From: Erysipelothrix urinaevulpis
GTDB taxonomy: Bacteria > Bacillota_I > Bacilli_A > Erysipelotrichales > Erysipelotrichaceae
Length of the DNA stretch: 64,000 nt
Assembly: GCF_009828835.1 (NCBI RefSeq)
Contig: NZ_WTTB01000007.1
Location: forward strand, 1-64,000
Reading direction: 5' to 3'
Shown piece by piece: positions 47,632 to 57,482 of this stretch (position 1 is the stretch's first letter; every line of letters starts with the position of its first letter). The position numbers and the translations under genes are program-made. The notes beneath the pieces were generated by a model that did no database searches, was not told where the DNA came from, and saw only the letters and a list, made by a program, of their open reading frames with translations.

Positions 47632-47700
47632 AAATCAAACTCTATATCACTACTTATGTTTCTTTTGATACTTCACTCTCTTCAAACACCAAAGTATACT
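47502..47700 (-). pseudogene. 3' fragment of a membrane-anchored MerR gene
   Basis: The minus strand encodes a C-terminal fragment ending YCDLFERIIKGESR and stop, identical over those 14 residues to the end of the intact gene at 49207 and diverged further in (LDVIYSKQQIRKTVKN against LDTIYRKHQIKKTVEN). About 65 codons can be followed to near 47700, after which stops intervene. There is no start codon or N-terminal domain. It is the remnant of a second, diverged allele or paralogue left by duplication or recombination. Confidence 0.8.
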
Positions 47701-47819
47701 TAAATAAAATCAACATTCAATAAAAGCCTAACACAAAAAATATTAACCCATTAAAAATTCGAAATTTATTTTTTCATATTCATCCATCAACCTACTAGTT
47801 TATTCTAGTTTTTTAATAT

Positions 47820-49043
47820 CTACTCTTTAATCAACCAATCAATGATATTTAAGTGACTTATTCCATCTGAATCGCTCGTAAAAGGATCTAAAGTAAGAAC
47901 AAGCTTATCAAAATTATCATCGATCTCTTTTAATGACCTAAACTCTCTTTCTCTTGTTTCGGATGACGCTAAAAGATAACTTACTTGAATATACTTTCTA
48001 TCGAGTCCATTTTCAACTTTCTTTTCCGCAACGAAATCGACCTCGTACTGATTTGTTTTTCCAACAGATACTTGATACCCTCTTGCCTTTAATTCAAGAA
48101 GCACAATATTTTCTAACACTAATTCAATATCTTCTTCATTTCTTCCGATAATTGCTTGACGCAAACCATGGTCAACGACATAATATTTTTCTTCACTTTT
48201 AAGAAATCTTTTACCTTGTATATCAAATCTCTTCAAGGGAATTATTGCATAAGCATCCACAGCATATCCCAAATAATTCACGACAGTTGTGACAGAAGCT
48301 TTTATCCCTTCATTTTTTAGATATCTTACTACCGAGTTTGCTGAGAATGTTCGACCAACATTCGCTAGTACAAAATTTAATAACCTACGAAGCAAATCCG
48401 AATCCCGAATATTCTCTCTTTCCACAATGTCTTTTAATATAATTGAGCTATAAACATCTGTTAAATAACTCACTCTTGCTTGGTACGAAAAGTTTTGCAG
48501 AACCGGAAACGGCATACCGCCTTCAATCATAAATGATTGAAAATGTTCCTGATTACTTTTTTCAATTCCTATTTCTTTCTTCCCTTCAAGATATTCCGTA
48601 AACTTAAAAGGGTAAATTTCAAACTGTACATATCTCCCTGCTAATAAAGTTGCTAATTCACCAGACAAAAGTTTTGCATTTGACCCTGTTAAATAAATAT
48701 CAACGTTATCATTATAACTTGCTCGTAAGGAATTAATCACCTTTTCAAAGGAATCAACTTCCTGTATTTCATCTAAAAATATATATGTTTTTAGATTTTT
48801 CTTTTCTATTTCAGTTTCTAAATAAGTATTTAAGCGATGGTAATCTAGATATTGTTCATTTTTTAATTCTTCAAAATTAATTTGGATGAACTGTTCTCTC
48901 AAAACCCCTTCTTTAAGAAGATAATCTTGAATTAATTCTAACATCATTGATTTCCCTGATCGCCTTACACCTGATAGGACTTTAATGACCTCAGTATCGA
49001 TAAACGGAATTATTTGATTCATGTATGTATCTCGTGCAATCAC
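47820..49043 (-). CDS. AAA_14/DUF4143 ATPase
   Basis: 407 residues. The N-terminal P-loop ATPase has Walker A GVRRSGKSMM and Walker B KTYIFLDEIQEV plus sensor YLTGSNAKLL; the C-terminal DUF4143 domain carries a PD-(D/E)XK-like pattern (LLELKARGYQVSVGK, YEVDFVAEKK, YIQVSYLL). The start is taken as GTG at 49043: AAAGGG lies 7 bases upstream and the protein begins (M)IARDTYMNQIIPFID like its family. The ATGs further upstream lie inside the promoter. Biological function of this large family is unclear; it is often multi-copy and accessory. Confidence 0.85.
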   Translation of the reverse strand: MIARDTYMNQIIPFIDTEVIKVLSGVRRSGKSMMLELIQDYLLKEGVLREQFIQINFEELKNEQYLDYHRLNTYLETEIEKKNLKTYIFLDEIQEVDSFEKVINSLRASYNDNVDIYLTGSNAKLLSGELATLLAGRYVQFEIYPFKFTEYLEGKKEIGIEKSNQEHFQSFMIEGGMPFPVLQNFSYQARVSYLTDVYSSIILKDIVERENIRDSDLLRRLLNFVLANVGRTFSANSVVRYLKNEGIKASVTTVVNYLGYAVDAYAIIPLKRFDIQGKRFLKSEEKYYVVDHGLRQAIIGRNEEDIELVLENIVLLELKARGYQVSVGKTNQYEVDFVAEKKVENGLDRKYIQVSYLLASSETREREFRSLKEIDDNFDKLVLTLDPFTSDSDGISHLNIIDWLIKE

Positions 49044-49060
49044 AGTATCACCCTTTCTAC

Positions 49061-49160
49061 TATCCATTATACTGGACAACACCCCTTTAATCAAGGTCCT
49101 TATCCATCATAATGGACAACAACCCTCGTTTTCTCTCTCTTATCCATTATACTGGACAAC
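49061..49160 (-). promoter_or_regulatory. ATPase promoter embedded in a palindromic operator-like array
   Basis: Minus strand: -35 TTGATT (49094-49089), a 17-base spacer and -10 TATAAT (49071-49066). The -10 sits at the centre of a 20-base palindrome (49061-49080, core TCCAGTATAATGGA). Two more copies lie at 49100-49120 and 49140-49160, spaced 40 bases. The regularity suggests binding by a regulator, perhaps the ATPase itself or the MerR protein next door; the binder is unknown. Confidence 0.75.
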
Positions 49161-49336
49161 GACGCTCTCGATTTCAAATACTTTAACAAAATAAAAAAAG
49201 AAAGCTTTAACGGCTTTCTCCTTTAATGATTCTTTCAAATAGGTCACAGTACTGTTTATCATAAGTACAATATTTTTTATTATTATTCTCAACAGTCTTT
49301 TTAATTTGGTGCTTACGATAAATAGTATCCAATCGT
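49100..49336. repeat. Right copy of the direct repeat flanking the DUF4143 ATPase gene
   Basis: Partner of 47395-47631 at a constant offset of 1705 bases. It holds two palindromes, a terminator hairpin GAAAGC/GCTTTC (49200-49218) that includes the MerR stop codon, and the last codons of the intact MerR gene. It marks the right boundary of the ATPase-bearing unit. Confidence 0.85.
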
Positions 49337-50484
49337 TCGAGTTCAGAATAGGTCGGAGCTTCTTCCAACGTATTTGCTTCAACGATATCTAAACGAAAAT
49401 CATCGGTATGCAAAACCATACTAAAATCATTTTTATATTGTTTAAAAAATCCTTTATTATAGCCAACAACTATCTCATTAATTTCATTAACATTGTAAGC
49501 TGTTCCTTTAGGATTCAAGGGTCCAAAACGAACCAGAGATCCATCGTTTTTAAGGATCGTTACACTGGTTAAAAAAGTGTAAAACAAAAGAGCATTCACA
49601 ACAACAAAGATTGCTCGATATTTTTTCATGAGACCTAATAAATCTTCAAAAATCTCAAAATCTTTATCGCCAGTTAGTCGCTTCCTTAAACCAAAGAATA
49701 AGACCATTATTTCACCAATAACACTCACCAAAAAAACATAACCAAGCAATTTACTGTTCATCACGAAGATATAACTCTCACTATTTGTAAAGAGTCGTTC
49801 TTGTAAGAAGGTCATAGCAAACAGCGTAAGAAATAATAAGGCTAAACTAAGAATTATCAAAAGAAAACTAATCAATGTGTTGGATCGTTTTAAATCTTTA
49901 TTTCTATTTTTAAAGTAAGTACTCCAGGTCAAGGTGATGCCCACAGTTGATAGTAGAGCAAAGGGAACAACAACTCTCAAATCAAGAAAATCCATTAAGC
50001 CAAACGCGTTAAAGAACAAGCCCATTACAGGACCTGAATATAAAAGCGTTATCAGTATTGTATACAGAAGACTGGGAGATTTTAGATACTCTATTTCCTC
50101 AAAGAATTCTTCATCAAGAAAATCATCGAGTTCCTCCAATAATTCGAAAGACTCTTCCGCCACTTCAGCATAATCTTTACCCTTGATAACATCCAATAAA
50201 ATTTCTTTCTTATCGTTCATCTGCTTTTCTTGTTTAAGCATTGTCTCTATTTGCTGAACCATAACTATCCATTGGCTAGGATTTTCTATAACATCTTTAA
50301 TCTCGTTTAAAGAAAAAGAGAAATATCTCATCAAACGAATCATATTTAATTCACGGACATTATCATGACTATAGTTCCGATAATGGTTGTCATCACGGTC
50401 AACATGAATAAGTCCTTGAGACTCGTAATATCGAATCGTTTTATCACTAAGACCAGTATATCGAGAAACTTCTTGTATTTTCAT
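49207..50484 (-). CDS. Membrane-anchored MerR-family regulator
   Basis: 425 residues. The N-terminal MerR domain (IQEVSRYTGLSDKTIRYYESQGLI, 1-70) and a helical linker lead into about five TM segments (near 137-160, 167-188, 202-228, 240-262 and 290-312). A soluble tail of about 110 residues follows, ending YCDLFERIIKGESR. A DNA-binding domain tethered to the membrane suggests one-component sensing of an envelope or lipid signal. The genes upstream on the same strand encode a bacteriocin-type ABC transporter, its likely target. A near-identical 3' end is repeated at 47502. Confidence 0.82.
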   Translation of the reverse strand: MKIQEVSRYTGLSDKTIRYYESQGLIHVDRDDNHYRNYSHDNVRELNMIRLMRYFSFSLNEIKDVIENPSQWIVMVQQIETMLKQEKQMNDKKEILLDVIKGKDYAEVAEESFELLEELDDFLDEEFFEEIEYLKSPSLLYTILITLLYSGPVMGLFFNAFGLMDFLDLRVVVPFALLSTVGITLTWSTYFKNRNKDLKRSNTLISFLLIILSLALLFLTLFAMTFLQERLFTNSESYIFVMNSKLLGYVFLVSVIGEIMVLFFGLRKRLTGDKDFEIFEDLLGLMKKYRAIFVVVNALLFYTFLTSVTILKNDGSLVRFGPLNPKGTAYNVNEINEIVVGYNKGFFKQYKNDFSMVLHTDDFRLDIVEANTLEEAPTYSELERLDTIYRKHQIKKTVENNNKKYCTYDKQYCDLFERIIKGESR

Positions 50485-50598
50485 TGTATCACCATCATCA
50501 TTATAGAGCTTCTAGTAGGTAGAAGGTCAAGGTTTATTTAACAAAGACTCAATTAACTCGAAAAGTTATTTACGTTAAAGAATAATCACATTCAAATT

Positions 50599-51234
50599 TT
50601 ATTCTTTATCCATATAAACAACCGAATCTGCAATGCGTTTTAGGTCATCATCATGTGTCACAATCATTATCGTTTTCCCTTGTGCTTTTAGTAATAAAAG
50701 TAATTCCATAACAAGTTCCTTATTTTGACCATCAAGGGACCCTGTTGGCTCATCACAAAGAACTAAGTCACAGGGTTTTAAAAGCAGTCTCGCAATCGCT
50801 ACTCGCTGTTGCTCTCCTCCAGAACATTCATATATTTTCTTTTTTTCAAAATTTTCTAAACCAACCTTTTTAAGGGCATCTGATATTTGTTGTTTCTTAT
50901 TTCCTTTGACATTCTCCAAAGCAATCCGCAAGTTGTATTCTACACTTTTTTGTTCTACCAATGCAAAGTTTTGAAATAGATAACCAATTCTATCTCTTAA
51001 CAACTTTACCGCCTTGGGTGTGAAGGGTTTAGGTGCAACAGTTCCAAACAGTTTAACTTCCCCACTATCATATGTATCAAGTAAACCAATAATATTCAAA
51101 AGCGTACTTTTTCCACAGCCTGATGGTCCCATCAACAAGGTTATTTCTTGATTATTGATACTCAGATTAATATCTTTCAATACACAATGACTACCGTAAG
51201 ATTTCGATACATTACTGACAACTAAATCATTCAT
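50599..51234 (-). CDS. ABC transporter ATPase, bacteriocin-export type
   Basis: 211 residues from the ATG at 51234 (GGAGGG upstream). Walker A GPSGCGKST, signature [16 protein letters not shown] and Walker B LVLCDEPTGSLD. The short length and pairing with a DUF1430-like membrane protein match the lactococcin 972-group transporter ATPases. The permease stop lies one base before the start. No bacteriocin precursor gene is seen. Confidence 0.87.
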   Translation of the reverse strand: MNDLVVSNVSKSYGSHCVLKDINLSINNQEITLLMGPSGCGKSTLLNIIGLLDTYDSGEVKLFGTVAPKPFTPKAVKLLRDRIGYLFQNFALVEQKSVEYNLRIALENVKGNKKQQISDALKKVGLENFEKKKIYECSGGEQQRVAIARLLLKPCDLVLCDEPTGSLDGQNKELVMELLLLLKAQGKTIMIVTHDDDLKRIADSVVYMDKE

Positions 51235-51235
51235 T

Positions 51236-53482
51236 TTAATTTCCCTCCCCTTTAAGAATACTAGCGACATTTTTGGTATGGAATGTATTGATTACAACTG
51301 AGGAAACTATCACGTCAATTGTAATTAACATCACCATAATCATTCTGAGTGAATTAGATTTCACCGATAAATAGTCAAGTTCCCAATAATCTAAACTCCC
51401 ATTGTAAACTTGAATAAAAACAATGATTGTAAGTATGGACAGTGCTTGAGTAATAAACAACCATCCATATCGTTTAATGACACTGTGTCCATGAAAATAC
51501 TTTGTACTTAAATCTTTTTTTCTTGATTCGATAAAACTGTACGACATCAGATAGCTAAAGAGGGAAACAATAAATAAAGTCGTTGCGAGTAAAATATAGA
51601 AAGACACTTTACTTTGTTGTTCTTTATCATTGACCTGTGCATAAACATCCTGTGAATTTAATTTTGGTATTTGAGCAACATCTCGATTAAATCGCAATAA
51701 TTCTTTTTGGAATGCTTCACCTTCTGTATTATTGTTAATGACCTTTCTCAAAGAATTATAAAATTCATTCACGACACTGTAATCGTCCACAATGACGTAT
51801 AAAACTGGATCGACATAGTGGTTATGATGACCAACATAATTTGAAAACTGAGTAAAGGTACTATCAACAAAGTAGGTTGGTGAATTTTCAAATCCGTCAA
51901 TTTGAATACCTTCATTTTCAAAAGAGTCTTGGGACTTTTCAGGAATAATGATGAAGTTTTCTTCATGATCTGAAAAGTTTGTCATTGAGCTATTTTGAGT
52001 CATTGGATAATTTTCAACATGAGTTAAATTGGTTAGTCCGAATGGGTAAATGGGGGCCTCATCACTGTACGAAACTTGCGCTGCGTAATAATCCATATCA
52101 ATAAAACTCAATGATTGTGAAACAATGAATTTTTCAATGTCTTCACGATACTTTGCTTCCCATTTTTGTATTTTTGTAAACATCTCGCCATCTAATTGAG
52201 GATAAATTGCTTGGGTAACACCTTGTAAGCCGACAGATTTTAAGTAAGTTGGATCATTCTCAATCACTTTAACGGCTTCTTTGTTTTGATTCCATGTGTT
52301 CAGGCTTAAAGCAAGAGTAATCGTAACGATGGTGACTCCTATGACTTTTATTACTGTAGAGGTTATAAATAATGAAGACATACTGTGTTGTTTCTTTAGA
52401 TAAACAATTGAATTTCTAAGATGAAAATAAGCAAATAGAAACCCCGCAACAAGAACCATCAATAAACCATAGAGCGCAATAATCAAACATAATTGTTTGA
52501 TAAAAACAATTGCTAGTGGTCTAAACGAATGGACATGTATAATCCACAAAATAACAAAGGTTAAAATAAATACAGCAAAATTGGCATAGAACTGTTTAGA
52601 ATTTATTCTATAAAATATAAGACCTTCGCTATTCCCATGCACACGTCTAACATATATTTCTTTTACTTGTGAAACGATAACATAAACATTAACAAGCAAT
52701 GCTGTTATCGCAGAGATAATAAGGAGTGAATTCGGCATTTGAAATATGGATTCAATTGATTTATCACCAAACAGCGAAAGTTTCGTTAAGCTATCGGTCG
52801 ACACTTGAGTACTATCCAAAATGAATTCTGATGTTTCAACAGTTCCTTCCGAAATAACGCCCAAAGGGATCAGTAAGTCTTGAGTTAAATCCTTTCTGGC
52901 TTGTTCAATATTATTTTCATCCACGTATAAATAAATCGATATCTGGGTATTATAAAGTTTTGAATCATCAGAACTTAAAAGATGATTCAAGGGTAATATG
53001 TTCATAAATTGTCTATCGTAGTCATCCCGATATTCATAATAATCAGAATCAAGGTAATCAATTAAAATTGCATTCGCTTGTCCGATAACATTTGTAATCG
53101 TCCTATTTTCCGTGCGACTCTTAAACTTAATGTTATCCTCGCTAGGAATAGTATGAAACTGAAAAAGATCGTCTGTATGGTCAAAATATGCATAAACAGA
53201 AGCTGATTTTTCCATATTTTCATTGATTGTTACATGACTAATAAATCCTTCGTACTCATTTCCCTCGTAAAACTCAACGATGCGATTCTTTAACTCTTTT
53301 ATATCAACATCAAGCACATGAGTTGAGATCATCGTGTTTAATTGATGAGTATCCCCATTCACCAGTTTTTCTGCTTTAAACACCGATTGATTCACCGAAT
53401 AATTTTTATTGAATGTATTCAAACTTACTAAAAACAACAATAGAGCAACCAACGCTGTAAAGACTATGTTTAGCTTTTTCAT
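51236..53482 (-). CDS. Bacteriocin-associated integral membrane protein (DUF1430-like)
   Basis: 748 residues. TM1 at 5-25, a large extracellular domain to about 245, four TM segments between about 248 and 400, a second extracellular domain, and three TM segments between about 630 and 735. This double-domain layout with a small ABC ATPase following is that of the DUF1430 proteins of lactococcin 972-like operons, involved in export or immunity. The position where the bacteriocin gene usually lies is occupied by an IS remnant, so the precursor may have been lost. Confidence 0.78.
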   Translation of the reverse strand: MKKLNIVFTALVALLLFLVSLNTFNKNYSVNQSVFKAEKLVNGDTHQLNTMISTHVLDVDIKELKNRIVEFYEGNEYEGFISHVTINENMEKSASVYAYFDHTDDLFQFHTIPSEDNIKFKSRTENRTITNVIGQANAILIDYLDSDYYEYRDDYDRQFMNILPLNHLLSSDDSKLYNTQISIYLYVDENNIEQARKDLTQDLLIPLGVISEGTVETSEFILDSTQVSTDSLTKLSLFGDKSIESIFQMPNSLLIISAITALLVNVYVIVSQVKEIYVRRVHGNSEGLIFYRINSKQFYANFAVFILTFVILWIIHVHSFRPLAIVFIKQLCLIIALYGLLMVLVAGFLFAYFHLRNSIVYLKKQHSMSSLFITSTVIKVIGVTIVTITLALSLNTWNQNKEAVKVIENDPTYLKSVGLQGVTQAIYPQLDGEMFTKIQKWEAKYREDIEKFIVSQSLSFIDMDYYAAQVSYSDEAPIYPFGLTNLTHVENYPMTQNSSMTNFSDHEENFIIIPEKSQDSFENEGIQIDGFENSPTYFVDSTFTQFSNYVGHHNHYVDPVLYVIVDDYSVVNEFYNSLRKVINNNTEGEAFQKELLRFNRDVAQIPKLNSQDVYAQVNDKEQQSKVSFYILLATTLFIVSLFSYLMSYSFIESRKKDLSTKYFHGHSVIKRYGWLFITQALSILTIIVFIQVYNGSLDYWELDYLSVKSNSLRMIMVMLITIDVIVSSVVINTFHTKNVASILKGEGN

Positions 53483-53585
53483 ATTCCCCCCTAGACTATA
53501 CTGTTATTATAGCTTGCGAGTTCGAAGAATGCTAATAACAGTAGTAATGGTCAAGCATTTTGGGAACACTAGTATATAAATAGAT

Positions 53586-53770
53586 CTAAGAATTTCTAAT
53601 TTCATTCATTGCTTTAGGCTCTGTTTGGCATTCTTTGCGGTAATCACGAATCCAGTTATTAATTGATTCGGTAGACACACCATATTTGCTTGAAAGACTC
53701 GCAATTGAACGACCATCTTGGATATTGCTGTAACAATTTTTTTCTTAATTTCTGTGCTGTAATGTATCAT
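53586..53770 (-). pseudogene. IS3-family transposase OrfA remnant, frameshifted
   Basis: The ATG at 53770 (AGGAG upstream) opens MIHYSTEIKKKIVTAI; the continuation DGRSIASLSSKYGVSTESI then NNWIRDYRKECQTEPKAM is in another frame and ends at a stop at 53586. The helix-turn-helix of an IS3-type OrfA is clear and the frame break lies near 53720. No OrfB or full IS ends were found, so this is a dead fragment. Confidence 0.8.
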
Positions 53771-53829
53771 GGGTTCTCTCCTGTTTCTTCAATTTGCTGG
53801 ATTATATACAGGTGTTGCAAATTCACTAT

Positions 53830-54143
53830 ACCATTACAAACTGATTTAGGTTTAAATCAACTAGAATCAGAGTATGGTGTTAAAACTGAAATTCTTTCTG
53901 ATGATCATATTAACTTTTATAAAGGACAAATTTTGTTATTGTGGGAAGAAGTTGAAGACCAAAATAGATTTAGTGAAGTTATTACAAAGCAAATTGAAAT
54001 GCGAGATACTAAAGCAGAAGAAAATAAAAAAACGTATTAGAGAACTAGAAGAAAAAATACAACAAAATGAAATAGAAAAGCTAGAATTAAAACATGAATT
54101 AGAATTAGAAAACAAGAAATTTATACGCTATATCGTGGTATGA
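53830..54143 (+). pseudogene. 5'-truncated and frameshifted gene, unknown function
   Basis: One frame encodes TDLGLNQLESEYGVKTEILS, then KGQILLLWEEVEDQNRFSEV and EMRDTKAEENKK, then hits a stop at 54038. Removing one base from the A7 run near 54027-54033 joins it to a second frame, RIRELEEKIQQNEIEKLELK, running to 54143 as a charged coiled coil. The 5' end is lost at the IS remnant. Function not recognised. The A7 run could be a real mutation, a slippage site or a sequencing error. Confidence 0.6.
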
Positions 54144-54170
54144 TAATCGTATATATAGGAGGTTTAACTT

Positions 54171-54482
54171 ATGAAAAAAATATTAAGTTTAATATTTTCA
54201 CTAACGATAATACTATCAATAACAAGTTCCGTTTTAGCAGAAGAAACAATCTTATATGAAGCTAATATAATTCTGGAAAACGGAGATAAAATAATCGAAC
54301 AAGAGTTTGTTGATCTTTTAGAAGCGTATGAAGGGGAAGTTTACGAAATATATTCAGATGTTATTTTTATAAATGAATCTGTTAATAATGGAATACAAAT
54401 GGCATCAGAAGTCCTTACACTATCAATGAATAATATAATTAAATTCATGGGTGGAGAGATTAGGATTTCAATCCTTGGGTGA
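54171..54482 (+). CDS. Small secreted protein, unknown function
   Basis: 103 residues with a clear signal peptide (MKKILSLIFSLTIILSITSS, predicted cut after SVLA), leaving a mature acidic protein of about 80 residues. AGGAGG lies upstream of the ATG. No cysteines and no catalytic motif. The next gene begins 6 bases after the stop, so the two are probably made together. Confidence 0.72.
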   Translation: MKKILSLIFSLTIILSITSSVLAEETILYEANIILENGDKIIEQEFVDLLEAYEGEVYEIYSDVIFINESVNNGIQMASEVLTLSMNNIIKFMGGEIRISILG

Positions 54483-54488
54483 AATAAA

Positions 54489-54860
54489 ATGACAACACTA
54501 AAAAAGTATTTTTCTTTTGGAAATAATGATAAACTAACCGCAAAAGAAGTATATAAACACATTACACTTGTTAGTGTGTTAGAAGTTGAGAACTTTCTTA
54601 ATGATAACAATATTAACAGCGAAAATGTTTATTTCAAATTGATATCTCAAATTCAATATTTCGAAAAAAAAACCGAACAAAATAAAGAGGTAATTGCATA
54701 TTTATATTATATTATTGGATACTATGTAGGGCTATTTTTACATCCCATGTCTGGAGATGAAGTGGCTATCAATTACTTGAATAAATCAATTTCAATAGAT
54801 AACAGTAGAAATAATGTAATAAGATGCAAAGAAACTATAGATATGATAAATGAAGTTTAA
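54489..54860 (+). CDS. Small cytoplasmic protein, unknown function
   Basis: 123 residues, helical, with one hydrophobic stretch (VIAYLYYIIGYYVGLFL, about 67-83) that could be a single TM segment or a buried helix, and a TPR-like tail (DEVAINYLNKSISIDNSRNN). It follows the small secreted protein by 6 bases. An effector and immunity or sensor arrangement is possible, but nothing in the sequence proves it. Confidence 0.65.
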   Translation: MTTLKKYFSFGNNDKLTAKEVYKHITLVSVLEVENFLNDNNINSENVYFKLISQIQYFEKKTEQNKEVIAYLYYIIGYYVGLFLHPMSGDEVAINYLNKSISIDNSRNNVIRCKETIDMINEV

Positions 54861-54963
54861 AAATAATTTGGATGATTATTATGATGAATATTTGAGTACT
54901 CCAGCTTTATTGCGTAAATTAAAAATTACCTCAAGTATTAAGTATTTAAAAATCCCAACCTAA
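54850..54963 (+). CDS. Possible 37-residue ORF
   Basis: The ATG overlaps the end of the preceding gene by 11 bases; the product begins MKFKNNLDDYYDEYLSTPAL and ends at a stop in the arm of the next terminator. There is no clear ribosome site apart from translational coupling. It may be real or a chance frame. Confidence 0.3.
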   Translation: MKFKNNLDDYYDEYLSTPALLRKLKITSSIKYLKIPT

Positions 54964-54981
54964 ATAATTTAGATTGGGATT
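54951..54981. terminator. Terminator between the plus-strand small genes and the lysS copy
   Basis: Outer arms AATCCCAA and TTGGGATT with an inner CTAAA/TTTAG helix. On the minus strand it is followed by TTTAAAT and on the plus strand, after a gap, by a T run. It may close transcripts on both sides. Confidence 0.75.
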
Positions 54982-55049
54982 AGTATAATGCTTTTTTATT
55001 TACGTGTCCTTGACACGAGGTACAGTTTAAAATGCTTCTAATTTTATTC

Positions 55050-56190
<1,141 letters not shown>

Positions 56191-56223
56191 TTTTTGAGGT
56201 TGGGAATTATATTGCTTTTCGAT

Positions 56224-57102
56224 TTAATTTTTCATAAATGCTAAATCAATGTATTCCAAGGAATACTTATAATCTTCTACTGTTCTAATGATTATCTCAA
56301 CATCACCAGTTCCAAAATGGCCTATCCCCCTCATATCTCTCATGTTTTCTTTTATTTCAACATCATCTGGATTAAGCTTTAAATATATTTGAATCTTATC
56401 ATTCGTCAAATCTAAAGTCACAAAATTATTTACTTTTTTATAAGCAATATATTGTTTCATTACTACTTCATTAACATCTTCACTTATAGATATAATATAG
56501 TTTCTTAATTCTACAAGAATTGGTTTTAGTTTTTCATTTAATGATTGCATTCTATCCTCGATAGTTCTCTGTTTCGATACTTTCGAGACAATATTTTGTA
56601 TCGGCTTTACTTTCAGATCTAAATTCAGAAAATCAAATAAAAGTATTCCATTGTACTTTTTGTATTCTATTAGCCTAATATTTCTTTGCATTTGTTTGAC
56701 AGCATTAACATCATATCTCGTAAATCCATTAGCAATACAATAAACAACAGGATTATTCCACTCAATTTGATTTGATCTCCCTTTTCCGTATTTATCTCTT
56801 ACTAATAATTCAAAGTCAGCCTTATGATCAAGCAGCCATTCCAAATAAAATAATCCTTGATTTATTACATTCTCATTCATATTTCTTTTATATTCAAATA
56901 TCACTGGCGAGTTATTTTCATCTATACCTAAACTATCTATTCTTCCTCCATTAAAAGAATATTCACTTGTAAGGTAATCAACTTGGAAGATTACATCCAT
57001 ATTTTCTTCTATTTTTCTTTGAAGTTCTACTTCTAAATCAAATGTATTGCTTTCTAATTCTTTTACATTACCTGTGATTGAGAACAACTTTATTTCTGAC
57101 AT
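56224..57102 (-). CDS. Predicted PD-(D/E)XK-like nuclease protein with DUF5655-like end
   Basis: 292 residues. The N-terminal part has the pattern GGRIDSLGIDENNSPVIFEYKR, with Asp and Glu-x-Lys in the order of a PD-(D/E)XK (DUF91/NucS-like) core, and a QGLFYLEWLLDHKADF helix after it. The C-terminal half (about 190-290) resembles DUF5655, with FVTLDLTNDKIQIYLKL and GIGHFGTGDVEI. Such proteins are common in accessory regions and are suspected of DNA processing or defence. It lies between lysS-like repeats, alone. Confidence 0.75.
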   Translation of the reverse strand: MSEIKLFSITGNVKELESNTFDLEVELQRKIEENMDVIFQVDYLTSEYSFNGGRIDSLGIDENNSPVIFEYKRNMNENVINQGLFYLEWLLDHKADFELLVRDKYGKGRSNQIEWNNPVVYCIANGFTRYDVNAVKQMQRNIRLIEYKKYNGILLFDFLNLDLKVKPIQNIVSKVSKQRTIEDRMQSLNEKLKPILVELRNYIISISEDVNEVVMKQYIAYKKVNNFVTLDLTNDKIQIYLKLNPDDVEIKENMRDMRGIGHFGTGDVEIIIRTVEDYKYSLEYIDLAFMKN

Positions 57103-57452
57103 AATACGACCCTCCTGATTTTATTATATCAAATAAAAGACTTTTCATAATTACTTAAATACATAAATAAATTTTTATGAAATTCTTCGATTTATATTTA
57201 TTTTTCATATATGCTGATTTTTTTACCGAAATTGCTTTTGTAATTATTTTTAGTACTTCTACGACTAATTGTACTTCCTCTCATTGTCAGTTGCGGTTCC
57301 TGCTTCATTATGTAAGTTTCAGTATTCTTAAAAAATGTCTAAAATCTGTAAATAAATTGGACTGATCATACTTCTTTTATAATTTATATTCGTTCATTGT
57401 TTTTTTAATCAATTTTTTTTATTTATCATTAATTTTAATTACTAAATTAAAA
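57103..57452. other. AT-rich intergenic region upstream of the nuclease gene
   Basis: 350 bases very poor in G and C. It must contain the nuclease gene promoter, which could not be picked with confidence. An open frame on the plus strand (57177-57365) has no ribosome site and a biased hydrophobic composition and is probably random. Confidence 0.4.
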
Positions 57453-57472
57453 AGAAGGCTTAAATGCCTTCT
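57453..57472 (-). terminator. Terminator behind the second lysS-end-like site
   Basis: Arms AGAAGGC and GCCTTCT around TTAAAT, followed by a T run on the minus strand. It lies 10 bases downstream of the lysS-like stop codon, as the terminator of intact lysS does, so it probably travelled with that gene end. Confidence 0.8.
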
Positions 57473-57482
57473 GAATTTATTA

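Noticed and set aside
49044-49094. ATG starts upstream of the DUF4143 ATPase (49067, 49094)
   Set aside because: They lie within or upstream of the promoter; the GTG at 49043 has a good ribosome site and gives the usual N-terminus.
55003-55017. CGTGTC/GACACG hairpin after the lysS pseudogene as a terminator
   Set aside because: The stem is short and no T run follows on either strand; the hairpin at 54951 is the better terminator.
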